Origin: Nostoc sp. FACHB-110
GTDB lineage: Bacteria; Cyanobacteriota; Cyanobacteriia; Cyanobacteriales; Nostocaceae
Assembly (NCBI RefSeq): GCF_014697425.1
Contig: NZ_JACJRU010000002.1
Span: forward strand, 372,001-436,000
DNA: 64,000 bases
Reading direction: 5' to 3'
Positions 39,767-50,897 of this stretch are shown piece after piece; within the stretch, counting starts at the first letter, position 1, and each line of letters opens with the position of its first letter. The position numbers were made by a program, and so were the translations under genes. Below the pieces are notes generated by a model. That model did no database searches. It worked only from the letters and a program-made list of their open reading frames with translations, and had not been told where the DNA came from.

Positions 39767-41020
39767 ATGACTTCTGATTTTACTGACTCTGTAACTTTCA
39801 ATACAGCCCTTTCCGTGGCTGGTTTAACTGATTATATCCGCTTGCTGCTGGAGCAAGATGAGCAGTTACGGCAAGTTTGGATCACAGGGGAAGTTTCTAG
39901 TGCTAATCACCATCGTAGCGGTTTATTTTTCACACTCCAAGATCCCGATGGGACAGCCGCAATTAAATGTGTGGTTTGGAATAGCCAAGTAGCCAAACTG
40001 ATGCAAGTCCCCACAGTAGGTGAACAAATCATTATTTTGGGCAGTATTCGTCTGTATCCGCAAAGAGGAGAGTATCAGTTATCAGTGTGGCAAGTTTTAC
40101 CTGCGGGTATGGGTTTACAAGCACTCCGCTATCAACAATTACGTCATCGCTTGTTATCGGAAGGACTATTTGAGCAGCAGAGAAAGCGGCCGCTCCCTCC
40201 TCACCCGGAAACGATCGCTGTTGTAACTTCTCCCACGGCTGCGGCTTGGGGTGATATTCAAAAAACTCTTAAGCAACGATATCCAGGGTTACTGATATTA
40301 TTTTCACCAGCGACTGTGCAGGGCGAACAAGCACCAGAATCGATAGTTAAAGCGATCGCTAGGGTAGAAGCCGATGGTCGCGCGGAGGTACTAATTTTAT
40401 CGCGGGGTGGTGGTGCGGTTGAGGAATTAGCCTGCTTTAATGATGAGCGCGTAGTCAGAGCCGTTGCTGAGTGTTCTATCCCGGTAATTACGGGGATTGG
40501 TCATCAACGAGATGAATCTTTAGTCGATTTAGTTGCTGATGTCTGCGTACATACACCGACAGCCGCCGCAGAACTGGTTGTACCTGCGTTGTCAGAGTTG
40601 TCTGCTCAACATCAACAGCGAATCGATGCTTTGTATGATGCTGTGCATGAGGTGAGGACATCAGCGGCGAATCGACTACAAACATTTCGTCATCGGATGC
40701 AGCGCTTGGGGTTAGATAAACAACTCAAACAAGAAACGCAGAAGCTACAGTGGAAACGTCAACAACTTGTACAAATCAGCAACAGGCGATCTCAACAAGC
40801 AACACAGCACTTAGAAATGTTGCGGCAAAAGTTGGCAACTCTTGATCCAAAGGCGGTTTTGCAGCGTGGTTATGCGGTGGTGAGAGAAGAAAATGGAACG
40901 ATCGCACGCGCAGCTAGCAATTTAACTGTCGGGCAAGAGTTGTTGGTTCAGTTGGGGCAAGGAGAGGTTAAAGTTAAGGTTACGGAAGTAGTGACAAAAC
41001 CCAAAAAGATTGATGGTTAA
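39767..41020 (+). CDS. xseA: Exodeoxyribonuclease VII large subunit
   Basis: Degrades single-stranded DNA together with XseB. About 417 residues from the ATG of [12 protein letters not shown]-terminal OB fold with [23 protein letters not shown] (split here as [14 protein letters not shown] and FFTLQD), then the catalytic core with [17 protein letters not shown] and [17 protein letters not shown], and a coiled-coil C-terminal region. A TTG extension upstream is less likely. The 3' end overlaps xseB by 8 bp, indicating coupling. Confidence 0.95.
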   Translation: MTSDFTDSVTFNTALSVAGLTDYIRLLLEQDEQLRQVWITGEVSSANHHRSGLFFTLQDPDGTAAIKCVVWNSQVAKLMQVPTVGEQIIILGSIRLYPQRGEYQLSVWQVLPAGMGLQALRYQQLRHRLLSEGLFEQQRKRPLPPHPETIAVVTSPTAAAWGDIQKTLKQRYPGLLILFSPATVQGEQAPESIVKAIARVEADGRAEVLILSRGGGAVEELACFNDERVVRAVAECSIPVITGIGHQRDESLVDLVADVCVHTPTAAAELVVPALSELSAQHQQRIDALYDAVHEVRTSAANRLQTFRHRMQRLGLDKQLKQETQKLQWKRQQLVQISNRRSQQATQHLEMLRQKLATLDPKAVLQRGYAVVREENGTIARAASNLTVGQELLVQLGQGEVKVKVTEVVTKPKKIDG

Positions 41021-41249
41021 ACGCAAGAGTCCCGCAAATCCTGAAGCGATCGCTGGCTGGAAATATGAAGAGAAAGTCACAGAAATCGAAAAAATCATTG
41101 CCCAAATTGAAGCGGGTGAGTTGGGATTAGAAGAAGTGTTTGAGCAGTTTGCAACTGCTATTGAGTATTTACGTCAGTGTGAAAGCTTTTTACAACAGCG
41201 ACAACAGCAAGTAGATTTACTGATTGAAACTTTACAAGATGAGACATAG
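41013..41249 (+). CDS. xseB: Exodeoxyribonuclease VII small subunit
   Basis: 78-residue helical partner of XseA. Family pattern: [20 protein letters not shown], then [22 protein letters not shown]. The ATG at 41013 overlaps the xseA stop, as usual for this pair. Short and complete. Confidence 0.94.
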   Translation: MVKRKSPANPEAIAGWKYEEKVTEIEKIIAQIEAGELGLEEVFEQFATAIEYLRQCESFLQQRQQQVDLLIETLQDET

Positions 41250-41469
41250 GTTTTTATCTTCAGCGATCGCTTTTTGATGACATTCCTTTGGGCAGGTAAA
41301 CTGTTTTTAGTATTACCAATTGTCTAATATCAGAATTGCATCTTCGCTTCAGGAGTGCCAATTTCTGCTAATGCTAGAAGAGACTTTCTGAGTAAAAATA
41401 CCAGTCACACTTTCATACTTGGTGATGAAACTTGTTTTATCAAGACTACCCTCTGCCCCTGCCTCTGGA

Positions 41470-42462
41470 TCAATCCCAAAGTTGACCCAAGGCTGCTAAT
41501 TGCTCGCGGTATTCAATGCGATTTACCCAATCATCTGGCCATGCTGCTATGCCTAAATATGCGCCAGCAAAAGCACCAGCTAAACAAGCAATAGAGTCAG
41601 AATCCCCTGCTGTGAGTGCCGCACGGCGCAATGCAGCTAATGGTTCTTGGGGAAATAATAAAAAGCATAGTAAACCTGTTACCAAGGCTTCTTCTGCTAC
41701 CCAACCCTCACCTATCGCCAAGCAGGGGTCTGCATCGCGGTTGGGATTGACCAATGCTGCATCTAGACGGTCAAGCACAGCTAAACATTCATCCCAACCC
41801 AGACTCATAAATTCTTGCGGTGTAGCAATACCTGGACGTTGCCACAAAGAACCTAGCCAATCAACGTGATAAACGAACCGCTGAGTTGCAGCATAATTGC
41901 GGAGTTGAATAGGTAACTTTTGCGGTTCGCCACCCTTGACAAGATAAGTAATTGCTGCTGCGGTTAAATCTGAAGCAGCCAGGGCAGTAGGATGACTGTG
42001 AGTTAATGCTGCTTGAAACTGGGCAACTGCGGCACGAGTGGGATTATCTACTGGCAATAAACCCACAGGTGCAACACGCATATTTGCTCCACAGCCCTTA
42101 GAATTGGGTCTAGTTGCTTGTTGCCAAGGCAGACCTGCTTCTAAATATTCACAAGCCTGCAAGCAAGTCATACCAGGGGCGCGGTTATTGTCGGGACTGT
42201 TTAACCACTCCACAAAAGTACGCCTTAAGGCAGGCTCTAAACTAGTTACGGTCAAGTTTGCTGCACCAACCTCAACCAAAGCTTGCCCTACGGCTAAACT
42301 CATCTGGGTATCATCAGTAACTCGTGCGGGATTACCGCCAATTTCTTGCGGCCCTTTGGGTGGAAAGCGACGACAAATTTCTTCCACACTCAAAAATTCA
42401 GTAGCAGCACCCAAGGCATCACCCAAAGCTAGCCCAAATAAACATCCAGAAGCACGACGCAT
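41470..42462 (-). CDS. ADP-ribosylglycohydrolase family protein
   Basis: About 330 residues, DraG-like. Metal-binding motifs are GLALGDALGA near the N-terminus, TDDTQMSLA, and a C-terminal DSDSIACLAGAFAGAYLG. Predicted to remove ADP-ribose from proteins, nucleic acids or small molecules; the substrate is unknown. Starts at the ATG of MRRASG; a GTG three codons upstream is possible. Single gene. Confidence 0.92.
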   Translation of the reverse strand: MRRASGCLFGLALGDALGAATEFLSVEEICRRFPPKGPQEIGGNPARVTDDTQMSLAVGQALVEVGAANLTVTSLEPALRRTFVEWLNSPDNNRAPGMTCLQACEYLEAGLPWQQATRPNSKGCGANMRVAPVGLLPVDNPTRAAVAQFQAALTHSHPTALAASDLTAAAITYLVKGGEPQKLPIQLRNYAATQRFVYHVDWLGSLWQRPGIATPQEFMSLGWDECLAVLDRLDAALVNPNRDADPCLAIGEGWVAEEALVTGLLCFLLFPQEPLAALRRAALTAGDSDSIACLAGAFAGAYLGIAAWPDDWVNRIEYREQLAALGQLWD

Positions 42463-42986
42463 AGATAACACTTTTTAATTACATTTTTAATCCACAAATG
42501 CTACAAAATCCACTTCATCCCTGCCCAAACCCATAACTTTGATGTTCACTACGTAAGCCCTATAAGTATCCGCGTTTTAACTGAATTGATGAGATTAAGA
42601 CTCCTACTATGAAGCATTTATTCTCTATATCTCTGGAGTAAATGTTGTTCAAAGACGGCAAACACCACATTATGATTACGGTTCACCCTAATTACTCGAT
42701 GTATTAATTCTCATAAATTAGACGAAGTGAAAGCAAATTAATCCATGAACCAACTAAACAAAACTTTAAAATTAACCGTCCCAGATCAGGTTCGGGAAAC
42801 CACCCTTCATGGACTGGCTATACAAGCTCAGTATATATATCAGCAGAAATTGGGGCTATAACCCCAACAAAACCGAGCTAAAGGTCATTGATGCTGAAGT
42901 AACTGCTTTCATAAATCAGTTGGTTCAAGATTTAGTCCTTATATTCCCATTCATTCATTTGTAGTTATACGGAGCCAGCACATAAA
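42463..42986. other. dnaK upstream region with a possible broken small gene
   Basis: About 520 bp. It includes a 38-codon frame from ATG 42745 (MNQLNKTLKLTVPDQVRETT...) and an overlapping shifted frame (from ATG 42813) that continues with WGYNPNKTELKVIDAEVT to TAG 42962-42964. Together they could be one small gene with a frameshift near 42840. No CIRCE element (the inverted repeat TTAGCACTC-N9-GAGTGCTAA) is seen. Confidence 0.3.
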
Positions 42987-44894
42987 ATGGCAAAAGTAGT
43001 TGGAATTGACTTAGGTACAACTAACTCCTGCGTCGCAGTGATGGAAGGTGGTAAACCCACGGTTATTGCTAACGCAGAAGGTTTTCGGACAACACCATCT
43101 GTCGTAGCGTTTGCGAAAAATGGTGACACCTTGGTAGGGCAAATTGCCAAGCGCCAAGCAGTAATGAACCCCGAAAACACTTTTTATTCTGTTAAGCGGT
43201 TTATTGGTCGCCGCTTCGACGAAGTTACTAACGAAGCTACAGAAGTTTCTTATAAAGTATTAAGCAGTGGCGGTAACGTTAAGCTAGATTCTCCTGGCGC
43301 AGGTAAGCAGTTCGCCCCAGAAGAAATCTCGGCGAAAGTTCTGCGTAAACTCGTTGAAGACGCAAGCAAATATCTCGGTGAAACTGTTACTCAAGCTGTA
43401 ATTACTGTTCCTGCTTACTTCAACGACTCTCAACGTCAAGCTACCAAAGACGCTGGTAAAATCGCTGGTATTGAAGTATTGCGGATTATTAACGAACCTA
43501 CCGCCGCTTCTTTGGCTTACGGCTTTGATAAGAAGAGCAACGAAACTATCCTGGTATTTGACTTGGGTGGTGGTACATTCGACGTATCTGTACTGGAAGT
43601 AGGCGACGGCGTATTTGAAGTATTAGCAACTTCTGGTGATACCCACCTTGGTGGTGACGACTTCGACAAAAAAATCGTTGATTTCTTAGCAGAACAGTTT
43701 AAGAAAGACGAAGGTATTGATCTGCGCAAAGATAGACAAGCACTGCAACGTTTAACAGAAGCTGCGGAAAAAGCCAAAATTGAACTTTCCAGTGTGACCC
43801 AAGCGGAAATTAACTTACCATTTATCACCGCTACCCAGGATGGGCCGAAGCACCTGGATATGACGCTGACTCGCGCGAAGTTTGAAGAACTTTGCTCTGA
43901 CTTAATTGACCGTTGCCGTATTCCTGTTGAGAATGCGCTCCGCGATGCTAAGTTAAGCAAAAATGATATCGATGAGGTGGTACTAGTTGGTGGTTCTACT
44001 CGTATTCCTGCCGTTCAAGAGTTGGTAAAACGAGCATTGGGTAGAGATCCTAACCAAAGCGTTAACCCTGATGAAGTGGTAGCGGTTGGTGCAGCAATTC
44101 AAGCAGGCGTACTGAACAATGAAGTTTCTGGTATCTTGCTATTAGACGTAACACCTCTATCCTTGGGTGTAGAAACCTTGGGCGGTGTCATGACTAAGAT
44201 TATTCCTCGCAACACCACAATTCCCACCAAGAAATCAGAGGTATTCTCTACTGCTGTAGATGGTCAAACCAACGTAGAAATTCACGTCCTCCAAGGTGAA
44301 CGGGAATTTGCTAACGACAACAAGAGTTTGGGAACCTTCCGCCTTGATGGTATTCCTCCTGCACCACGCGGTGTACCCCAAATTGAAGTTGTGTTCGACA
44401 TTGACGCTAACGGTATCCTCAACGTTACTGCTAAGGACAAAGGTACTGGTAAGGAACAGTCCATCAGCATTACTGGTGCTTCTACCTTAGATAAGAATGA
44501 TGTTGACCGGATGGTACGTGAAGCAGAACAAAATGCTTCATCTGACAAAGAACGTCGTGAGAAAATTGAGCGGAAGAACCAAGCTGATTCTTTGGCATAC
44601 CAAGCTGAGAAGCAACTGCAAGAATTAGGTGATAAAGTTCCTGCGGCTGACAAGACCAAAGTTGAAGGTTTGGTGAAAGACTTACGGGAAGCTGTCGCTA
44701 AGGAAGACGACGCACAAATCACCAAGCTCATGCCAGAATTGCAACAAGCTCTATTCGCAGTTGGTAGCAACATCTATCAACAAGCTGGCGGTGGTGCTGC
44801 GCCTGGTGCTGAACCTCAAGATGGCGGCGGCACTTCTACTTCTTCTGGTGGCGGTGATGATGTAATTGATGCAGATTTCACTGAAAGCAAGTAA
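42987..44894 (+). CDS. dnaK: Molecular chaperone DnaK (Hsp70)
   Basis: 635-residue ATP-dependent chaperone. Nucleotide-binding domain about 1-385 with [28 protein letters not shown] and [12 protein letters not shown]; substrate-binding domain about 390-510; helical lid and a Gly/Ser-rich tail ending DDVIDADF. The sequence type fits cyanobacterial DnaK2. SD-like CGGAG precedes the ATG. Not linked to dnaJ or grpE here. Ends in a clear terminator. Confidence 0.97.
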   Translation: MAKVVGIDLGTTNSCVAVMEGGKPTVIANAEGFRTTPSVVAFAKNGDTLVGQIAKRQAVMNPENTFYSVKRFIGRRFDEVTNEATEVSYKVLSSGGNVKLDSPGAGKQFAPEEISAKVLRKLVEDASKYLGETVTQAVITVPAYFNDSQRQATKDAGKIAGIEVLRIINEPTAASLAYGFDKKSNETILVFDLGGGTFDVSVLEVGDGVFEVLATSGDTHLGGDDFDKKIVDFLAEQFKKDEGIDLRKDRQALQRLTEAAEKAKIELSSVTQAEINLPFITATQDGPKHLDMTLTRAKFEELCSDLIDRCRIPVENALRDAKLSKNDIDEVVLVGGSTRIPAVQELVKRALGRDPNQSVNPDEVVAVGAAIQAGVLNNEVSGILLLDVTPLSLGVETLGGVMTKIIPRNTTIPTKKSEVFSTAVDGQTNVEIHVLQGEREFANDNKSLGTFRLDGIPPAPRGVPQIEVVFDIDANGILNVTAKDKGTGKEQSISITGASTLDKNDVDRMVREAEQNASSDKERREKIERKNQADSLAYQAEKQLQELGDKVPAADKTKVEGLVKDLREAVAKEDDAQITKLMPELQQALFAVGSNIYQQAGGGAAPGAEPQDGGGTSTSSGGGDDVIDADFTESK

Positions 44895-44941
44895 TTCCTC
44901 CAATGATGTAGGGAAAGTGAGACATTCCCTACTCAATATTT

Positions 44942-44976
44942 CCCATCCACGCATTCGTCTGGGTGGGGATTTTTTT
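44942..44976 (+). terminator. dnaK terminator
   Basis: Stem cccatcca / tgggtggg (one G-U pair) with a 10-nt loop, followed within two bases by a run of seven T. Confidence 0.9.
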
Positions 44977-45001
44977 ATGGGGTGATTTGGTAATAAAGAA
45001 T

Positions 45002-45030
45002 TAGAGATGTTGCATTGCAACGTTTCTACT
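45002..45030. repeat. Degenerate copy of the TAGAGACGTT palindrome
   Basis: tagagatgttgcattgcaac plus gtttcta forms an imperfect palindrome related to copies after ligA (2246) and uvrA (48930), placed after dnaK. Confidence 0.55.
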
Positions 45031-45075
45031 GTATTGGTTTATATTCCTTATCAGATATTTCAACGATGAATACAA

Positions 45076-45822
45076 TTATGGTTGAGTGAGACGTTGCACT
45101 TCTTCTACCGACAAACTCAAAGCCTGTGCCACTTGTTCTACACTCAAGCCCATTTGTAATAATTGGGGTACGGCGTTGCGTCTTGCCTGTTCTGCTTGTT
45201 CAGCCCGTTGGTGTTCTTGTTCGGCACGTTGGTGTTCTTTTTCTAAGCGTTGGGAAATTTCTGAATAGCTTAAAAAATGCTCTCCATCGGGGCGATAAAG
45301 TTGTAAACCTTCTGGAGATGGTACAAAGCGAATTTTTAACCGGGGACTCACCCAGTCTTCCATCTGGGGTATGACATCTAATCCATCTTCACTACGTAAC
45401 CAACCTTGTAAGTTATTGCTGTCAGGATCGTAAATGTAATACTCTTCGACACCATAACGGTCATAGAAAAGTAATTTTTTGTCCATTTCAACTTTAGTGT
45501 TGCTGGGTGAAAGGATTTCAAATACTACCTGCGGAGGAATCCCGCCTTCTTTCCATTGCAGGTAAGATAATCTATCTCCTTTGGGTCTACCAAGAACGAC
45601 CATGACATCAGGCGCATTGAAAATTTTATTACGTCCTTCAACGGGATACCAAAACAAGTCTCCAGCAACAAATACGTTAGGATCATCTGCAAATAGCCAA
45701 TCGATATTTTGCTTGATTTCGACAATCCATCGAAACTGTATGGTGTTATTTGCCACTGGTTGTCCGTCACTATCTGGGTAGATAACTTCTGGTTGGGTCT
45801 GCGGTTGGATTTGCGTTACCAT
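45076..45822 (-). CDS. Uma2 family (DUF820) protein with coiled C-terminus
   Basis: 248 residues. The Uma2 core, about 10-185, shows NAPDVMVVLGRPKGD and VVFEILSPSNTKVEMDKK, the putative nuclease active-site region. A tail of EHQRAEQ tandem repeats, about 190-215, and a helical LSVEQVAQALSLSVEEVQRL segment follow. Function unknown; the fold is nuclease-like. Its start faces uvrA, so a divergent promoter region lies between them. Confidence 0.9.
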   Translation of the reverse strand: MVTQIQPQTQPEVIYPDSDGQPVANNTIQFRWIVEIKQNIDWLFADDPNVFVAGDLFWYPVEGRNKIFNAPDVMVVLGRPKGDRLSYLQWKEGGIPPQVVFEILSPSNTKVEMDKKLLFYDRYGVEEYYIYDPDSNNLQGWLRSEDGLDVIPQMEDWVSPRLKIRFVPSPEGLQLYRPDGEHFLSYSEISQRLEKEHQRAEQEHQRAEQAEQARRNAVPQLLQMGLSVEQVAQALSLSVEEVQRLTQP

Positions 45823-45920
45823 AGCTTCGCCCTCAGCAGGATGTTTAATTGTGATGCTTTTAAATTAGCAGACACGGGAGGATGTCTGTAGTAGTAATAT
45901 GGGCAATCACTACTTAAAAT

Positions 45921-45934
45921 AGTACTATTGTTCT
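45921..45934 (+). promoter_or_regulatory. LexA box upstream of uvrA
   Basis: AGTACTATTGTTCT matches the Anabaena LexA consensus RGTACNNNDGTWCB at every position. It lies 71 bp upstream of the ATG chosen for uvrA. Confidence 0.85.
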
Positions 45935-46005
45935 GGTATTAGGTGAGTAAAAATAGTATTATTAAGAACTGTTTCATACTGCCTCCCACTTATCAGCTTG
46001 CCAAT

Positions 46006-48891
46006 ATGTCAGATAACAAGTTAGCCGCCGCATCCCTTCTCAATGGACATCTTCCCCAAATTAACCAGAATAGTCAAAATACCATTAGGATTCGGGGTGC
46101 GAGGCAGCATAATCTGAAGAATATTGACTTGGAATTGCCGCGCGATCGCCTGATAGTATTTACTGGTGTATCAGGTTCGGGTAAATCTTCGCTGGCGTTT
46201 GATACGATTTTTGCTGAGGGTCAACGGCGTTATGTGGAATCTCTCAGTGCTTACGCTAGACAATTTTTAGGACAGTTAAATAAGCCGGATGTGGAAGCCA
46301 TTGAAGGTTTAAGTCCGGCGATATCTATTGACCAAAAATCAACTTCCCATAACCCCCGTTCGACTGTGGGGACAGTAACGGAAATTTACGACTATTTGCG
46401 GCTGTTGTTTGGTCGGGCTGGTGAACCCCATTGTCCCATATGCGATCGCTGTATTGCACCCCAAACGATCGATGAGATGGTAGACCGCATTATGGACTTA
46501 CCAGAACGCACTAAGTTTCAAATTCTTGCCCCTGTGGTGCGGGGTAAAAAAGGCACACACCGCAAGCTGTTATCTAGTTTGGCTTCCCAAGGATTTGTGC
46601 GGGTACGGGTTGATGGTGAGGTGCGGGAACTGTCAGACTCGATTGAGTTAGATAAAAATATTACACATACTATTGAAGTTGTCATTGACCGTTTGGTGAA
46701 AAAAGACGGTATTCAAGAGCGTTTGGTTGATTCTTTGTCTACGTGTTTAAAGCAGTCAGAAGGTATTGCAACTATCCTTTTCAGTCCGGCTACTGAGAAC
46801 CCAGAAGCCAAAGAAGAAGAATTGGTATTTTCGGAAAACTTCGCTTGTCCTGAACATGGTGCGGTGATGGAAGAGTTATCGCCACGGTTATTTTCGTTTA
46901 ACTCTCCTTATGGTGCTTGTCCTAATTGTCACGGTATTGGGACTTTAAGAAGATTTTCGGCGGAGTTAGTTATACCTGACCCTGAAGCACCAGTATACGC
47001 TGCGATCGCACCTTGGTCAGAAAAGGAAAATTCTTATTATTTGGAACTGCTCTATAGTTTGGGTCAAGCGTATGGTTTTGAATTACAAACTAATTGGAGT
47101 AAGTTGTCAGCAGAACAAAAGCAAATTATTTTAAATGGTGAAGAAAATAACAAAGAAAATGCGAAAACTCAATTTAAAGGTGTTCTGCCCATATTACAAC
47201 GGCAATACGAAGGTGGTTCAGAGTTAGTTAAACAAAAATTAGAACAATATTTAATCGACCAACCTTGTGAAGTTTGCGGTGGAAAACGTTTGAAACCGGA
47301 AGCCTTAGCAGTGAAGTTGGGGCAATATGGAATTTTAGATTTAACAGGAGTATCGATTAGAGATTGTCGGGAGCGCGTTGAACAGTTAAAATTAAGCGAT
47401 CGGCAAATGCAAATTGCAGATTTAGTATTACGAGAAATCAAAGCTAGATTGCAATTTTTATTAGATGTTGGCTTAGATTATCTCACCCTCGACCGTCCCG
47501 CCATGACTCTCTCTGGTGGGGAAGCGCAACGCATTCGCCTCGCCACACAAATCGGTTCTGGCTTAACAGGAGTTCTCTACGTTTTAGACGAACCAAGTAT
47601 TGGTTTGCATCAACGAGATAACGGTAGATTGCTCAAAACCTTAATTAAATTACGCGATTTAGGTAATACCTTAATTGTAGTTGAGCATGATGAAGAAACC
47701 ATCCGCGCGGCTGACTATTTAGTTGATATTGGCCCCGGCGCTGGTATTCACGGCGGACATATTATTGCCCAAGGTGATTTACCAGCATTATTAACAGCAG
47801 AAAAATCCTTAACAGGCGCATATTTATCTGGTAGAAAAGTCATACAAACACCAGCAGAACGCCGCGAAGGTAATGGACGCAGTTTAATTATTAAAAATGC
47901 CCATCGCAACAATTTAAGAAACATCGATGTGGAAATTCCCCTCGGTAAACTTGTGGCTGTAACTGGCGTTTCTGGTTCGGGTAAATCAACTTTAATTAAC
48001 GAATTACTTTACCCATCTCTACAACATCACCTCACCAAAAAAGTACCTTTACCGAAAGAATTAGAAAAAATTCAAGGCTTAAATGCAGTTGATAAAGCCA
48101 TTGTCATCGACCAATCTCCCATCGGACGCACACCCCGTTCTAACCCAGCAACTTACACAGGGGTTTTTGATGTAATTCGGGATGTATTTTCGCAAACTGT
48201 CGAAGCCAAAGCCAGAGGTTATAAACCCGGACAATTTTCTTTTAATGTTAAAGGTGGACGTTGCGAAGCTTGCAGTGGACAAGGTGTCAACGTCATTGAA
48301 ATGAATTTTTTACCTGATGTATATGTACAGTGCGAAGTTTGTAAAGGTGCAAGATACAACCGCGATACTTTGCAGGTAAAGTACAAAGATAAGTCTATTT
48401 CTGATGTTCTCAATATGACTGTTGAGGAAAGTTTAGACTTTTTCCAAAACATCCCCAAAGCAGTTACAAGGTTACAAACATTAGTTGATGTTGGCTTAGG
48501 TTACGTACAACTAGGACAACCCGCAACAACTTTATCTGGTGGTGAAGCACAGCGCGTGAAATTAGCCACAGAATTATCTCGTCGCGCCACTGGTAAGACA
48601 CTGTATTTAATTGATGAACCCACAACGGGATTATCTTTTTATGATGTCCATAAATTATTGGATGTGTTGCAAAGATTAGTAGATAAAGGTAATTCAATTT
48701 TAGTAATTGAACACAATTTAGATGTCATTCGTTGCGCTGACTGGGTGATAGACTTGGGGCCAGACGGCGGCGACAAAGGCGGTGAAGTCATCGCTTTTGG
48801 AACGCCGGAAGATGTAGCGAAGAATTCTAAGTCTTATACTGGGCAATATTTACAACAAGTTTTGCGACAGTATCCAGCGATGAAAAAATAG
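46006..48891 (+). CDS. uvrA: Excinuclease ABC subunit UvrA
   Basis: Damage-recognition ATPase of nucleotide excision repair. About 961 residues with two ABC modules: Walker [10 protein letters not shown] (about 55), zinc site around HCPICDRC (about 143), signature LSGGEAQRI (about 500), [11 protein letters not shown]; then Walker [10 protein letters not shown] (about 655), zinc module CEACSGQG...CEVCKGA (about 752), signature LSGGEAQRV (about 844), DEPTTGL. I chose the internal ATG ([10 protein letters not shown]); the GTG at 45943 would start only 8 bp after the LexA box. SOS control is expected. Confidence 0.96.
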   Translation: MSDNKLAAASLLNGHLPQINQNSQNTIRIRGARQHNLKNIDLELPRDRLIVFTGVSGSGKSSLAFDTIFAEGQRRYVESLSAYARQFLGQLNKPDVEAIEGLSPAISIDQKSTSHNPRSTVGTVTEIYDYLRLLFGRAGEPHCPICDRCIAPQTIDEMVDRIMDLPERTKFQILAPVVRGKKGTHRKLLSSLASQGFVRVRVDGEVRELSDSIELDKNITHTIEVVIDRLVKKDGIQERLVDSLSTCLKQSEGIATILFSPATENPEAKEEELVFSENFACPEHGAVMEELSPRLFSFNSPYGACPNCHGIGTLRRFSAELVIPDPEAPVYAAIAPWSEKENSYYLELLYSLGQAYGFELQTNWSKLSAEQKQIILNGEENNKENAKTQFKGVLPILQRQYEGGSELVKQKLEQYLIDQPCEVCGGKRLKPEALAVKLGQYGILDLTGVSIRDCRERVEQLKLSDRQMQIADLVLREIKARLQFLLDVGLDYLTLDRPAMTLSGGEAQRIRLATQIGSGLTGVLYVLDEPSIGLHQRDNGRLLKTLIKLRDLGNTLIVVEHDEETIRAADYLVDIGPGAGIHGGHIIAQGDLPALLTAEKSLTGAYLSGRKVIQTPAERREGNGRSLIIKNAHRNNLRNIDVEIPLGKLVAVTGVSGSGKSTLINELLYPSLQHHLTKKVPLPKELEKIQGLNAVDKAIVIDQSPIGRTPRSNPATYTGVFDVIRDVFSQTVEAKARGYKPGQFSFNVKGGRCEACSGQGVNVIEMNFLPDVYVQCEVCKGARYNRDTLQVKYKDKSISDVLNMTVEESLDFFQNIPKAVTRLQTLVDVGLGYVQLGQPATTLSGGEAQRVKLATELSRRATGKTLYLIDEPTTGLSFYDVHKLLDVLQRLVDKGNSILVIEHNLDVIRCADWVIDLGPDGGDKGGEVIAFGTPEDVAKNSKSYTGQYLQQVLRQYPAMKK

Positions 48892-48929
48892 TTTCGTAGA
48901 TATAGCAGTTTCGATGTTCGTTAAATACT

Positions 48930-48955
48930 GTAGAGACGTCATGTAACGTCTCTAC
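48930..48955. repeat. Dispersed palindrome GTAGAGACGT, copy 2
   Basis: Perfect 10-bp inverted repeat gtagagacgt / acgtctctac with a 6-nt loop, downstream of uvrA; same family as 2246-2271. Confidence 0.8.
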
Positions 48956-49125
48956 ATGGTTTTGGTTTCACTCAAAATATGCTGTATGTAGGAATCATAC
49001 TTGATTTATGAAAAAAATCAGTACAGCTTTTGTTCCCTGTTCCTTATCTTCAAGTGGATTGCTATAGTGTTTTCGTAATATTCAGATAGTTAGGTAGACA
49101 ATCAACGAAGGTAGAGATTATAATA

Positions 49126-49434
49126 GTGAGTACTTACTATTGTATTCCATTAAAAATCGGTAAAAACTTAGCTATGCGCCTAAAAAGATGGGAATCTCCC
49201 CGCCGAGAAGGGAGAAACGACAAAGGTAAAGGTGGTTCCGCTAGAAGGCGGCAACTTAAGAAACAAAGACAAATGCTACGGCAAAGGCTAAAAGAAAACA
49301 ACACTAAAGACAACCAAAATAATAACAATCAACCAAAGAGGGAAGAGCAAAATTCTTCCCTCTTTTTGTTTGGAAATACCAAATCTGTCTCAGAGATTTT
49401 TACATTATGTTTATTATGCAGTCAAGAAAAATAA
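49126..49434 (+). CDS. Small Arg/Lys-rich ORF, uncertain
   Basis: GTG-started 102-codon frame; an ATG at 49174 gives MRLKRWESPRREGRNDK, strongly basic, then Gln/Asn-rich. I do not recognise a family. A strong terminator hairpin (49335-49367) lies inside the frame, so a full-length product is doubtful. The transcript may be a small RNA, or the real coding region may end earlier by frameshift. Confidence 0.35.
   Translation: MSTYYCIPLKIGKNLAMRLKRWESPRREGRNDKGKGGSARRRQLKKQRQMLRQRLKENNTKDNQNNNNQPKREEQNSSLFLFGNTKSVSEIFTLCLLCSQEK
49335..49367 (+). terminator. Strong terminator inside the basic ORF
   Basis: Perfect 12-bp stem aaagagggaaga / tcttccctcttt, 7-nt loop, T-run overlapping its end. Lies within an open frame with no stop before it. 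Confidence 0.88.
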
Positions 49435-49966
49435 AATTTAGAATATTTTCTGCGGAAATACCAATTTCAAAAGTCAGATTTATCAAATATTTAGACAGTT
49501 AAGAAATACCTAACCTTTGCAATTTTTTTATAGTAATTTCTAATAACAAAAAGCACTTGCTATCTACTTTCTAGCAATTAACCTCAAAAAATATGTTTGT
49601 TTGAGTGGGTACTGTAAAGCTTGAATTTTTGCTAAATTTACCATCTGAATTTGTAAATCCAGTCAAGAAAACCTTAAATATAATGTAAATGTGAATCAAA
49701 CTCAAAATATTATGAAGTAATGATAAAGTTTGCAATAATTTTTTTTATAAAGATTGTTAAGCTAGTAATCTAATGGTCAGGTTTTATGATTTTTGTAATT
49801 TATTGATGCCAGTAATAAATGAATTTTGTAACTATAAATACAAAACCAAAGATGCTAAAAAGTGCAAGTAAAATTTCGGGAATTAATCTAAATTGTTTGA
49901 TTTTAAAGATTAAGAGTGTCTGAGAGAATCTGTCGCTGCTAATCTTTGTGATACCAGGAGTGAGCT
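49435..49966. other. AT-rich intergenic region before the WecG-like gene
   Basis: About 530 bp, no credible ORF, tRNA or clear hairpin. Probably holds the promoter of the glycosyltransferase genes. Confidence 0.4.
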
Positions 49967-50770
49967 ATGGTGGGGAAAGTGTTTCTGCCTACTCAGAGAG
50001 TACTTGATTTTCCAATTACAGCTTTACGCTTTGAGGAGCAGATACAAACAATACTAAAATGGGCGATCGCTAAACAAAGTAAAACAGTATGTGTAGCAAA
50101 TGTACATATGCTCATGGAAGCTCACTGGAATCCAGAATTTGCCAACATACTCCGAAAATCAGACTTAGTGACCCCTGATGGGATGCCTTTGGTTTGGATG
50201 ATGCGCCACATGGGAGCGCGTTACCAAGACCGTGTAGCAGGAATGGATATCTTTCTGGATGTTTGTAAGCACGCCGAAACCAACAATATCAGTATTTTCT
50301 TTGTCGGCTCCCAAAAAGAAATTCTTGCCAAAATGCGCACAAAATTAGAGCAAGAATATCCAAACTTAAAAATAGCAGGTATGGAACCCTTACCATTCCG
50401 CCCGATTAAAGAAATTGAAGACCATGCCTTAATTGAGAAAATCAACTCTAGTGGTGCTGGTGTTGTTTGGGTATCTTTAGGATGTCCCAAGCAAGAAAAA
50501 TGGATGATTCAGCGTAAAGGCCAAATTCAAGCAGTGATGGTTGGAATTGGCGGAGTTTTCCCGGTTTATGCGGGAATTCATAAGCGCGCACCTCGCCTAG
50601 TACGTGACTTAGGCTTAGAATGGCTCTACCGTTGGATACAAGAACCGCGTCGGCTTTGTCGCCGTTATGCAACCACAATTCCCGTTTTTATTTGCTTGGC
50701 AACCAGACAGTTGTTTTTATCTAACTCCCATCATGTGCCAAGGGTATTTGTTAACACGACTGTAGATTAA
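49967..50770 (+). CDS. WecG/TagA/CpsF family glycosyltransferase
   Basis: 267-residue GT26-type transferase, usually adding N-acetylmannosamine or related sugars to a lipid-linked acceptor. Family segments: ANVHMLMEAHWNPEF, DLVTPDGMPLVW, IFFVGSQKEI, and the signature LGCPKQEKWM. Likely works at the inner face of the membrane in polysaccharide synthesis. Followed by two GT4 genes on the same strand. Confidence 0.9.
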   Translation: MVGKVFLPTQRVLDFPITALRFEEQIQTILKWAIAKQSKTVCVANVHMLMEAHWNPEFANILRKSDLVTPDGMPLVWMMRHMGARYQDRVAGMDIFLDVCKHAETNNISIFFVGSQKEILAKMRTKLEQEYPNLKIAGMEPLPFRPIKEIEDHALIEKINSSGAGVVWVSLGCPKQEKWMIQRKGQIQAVMVGIGGVFPVYAGIHKRAPRLVRDLGLEWLYRWIQEPRRLCRRYATTIPVFICLATRQLFLSNSHHVPRVFVNTTVD

Positions 50771-50897
50771 AAAATCATCTATTTACGCAAATTTAACTAT
50801 TTATTAAGGGCAGTGCGATAATTTAGCTTAATATTTTGCTGGAAAAACTTTTACTTATATACATTTTCTATCTTCAAAAACTATTAAGTTAAATTGT

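Noticed and set aside
41262..41275. agcgatcgcttttt after xseB considered as a terminator
   Set aside because: The palindrome is a loop-less HIP1 site, so it cannot form a normal terminator hairpin despite the T-run.
41355..41594. 79-codon plus-strand frame at the end of the ADP-ribosylglycohydrolase gene
   Set aside because: Mostly antisense to a well-supported gene and without motif or SD.
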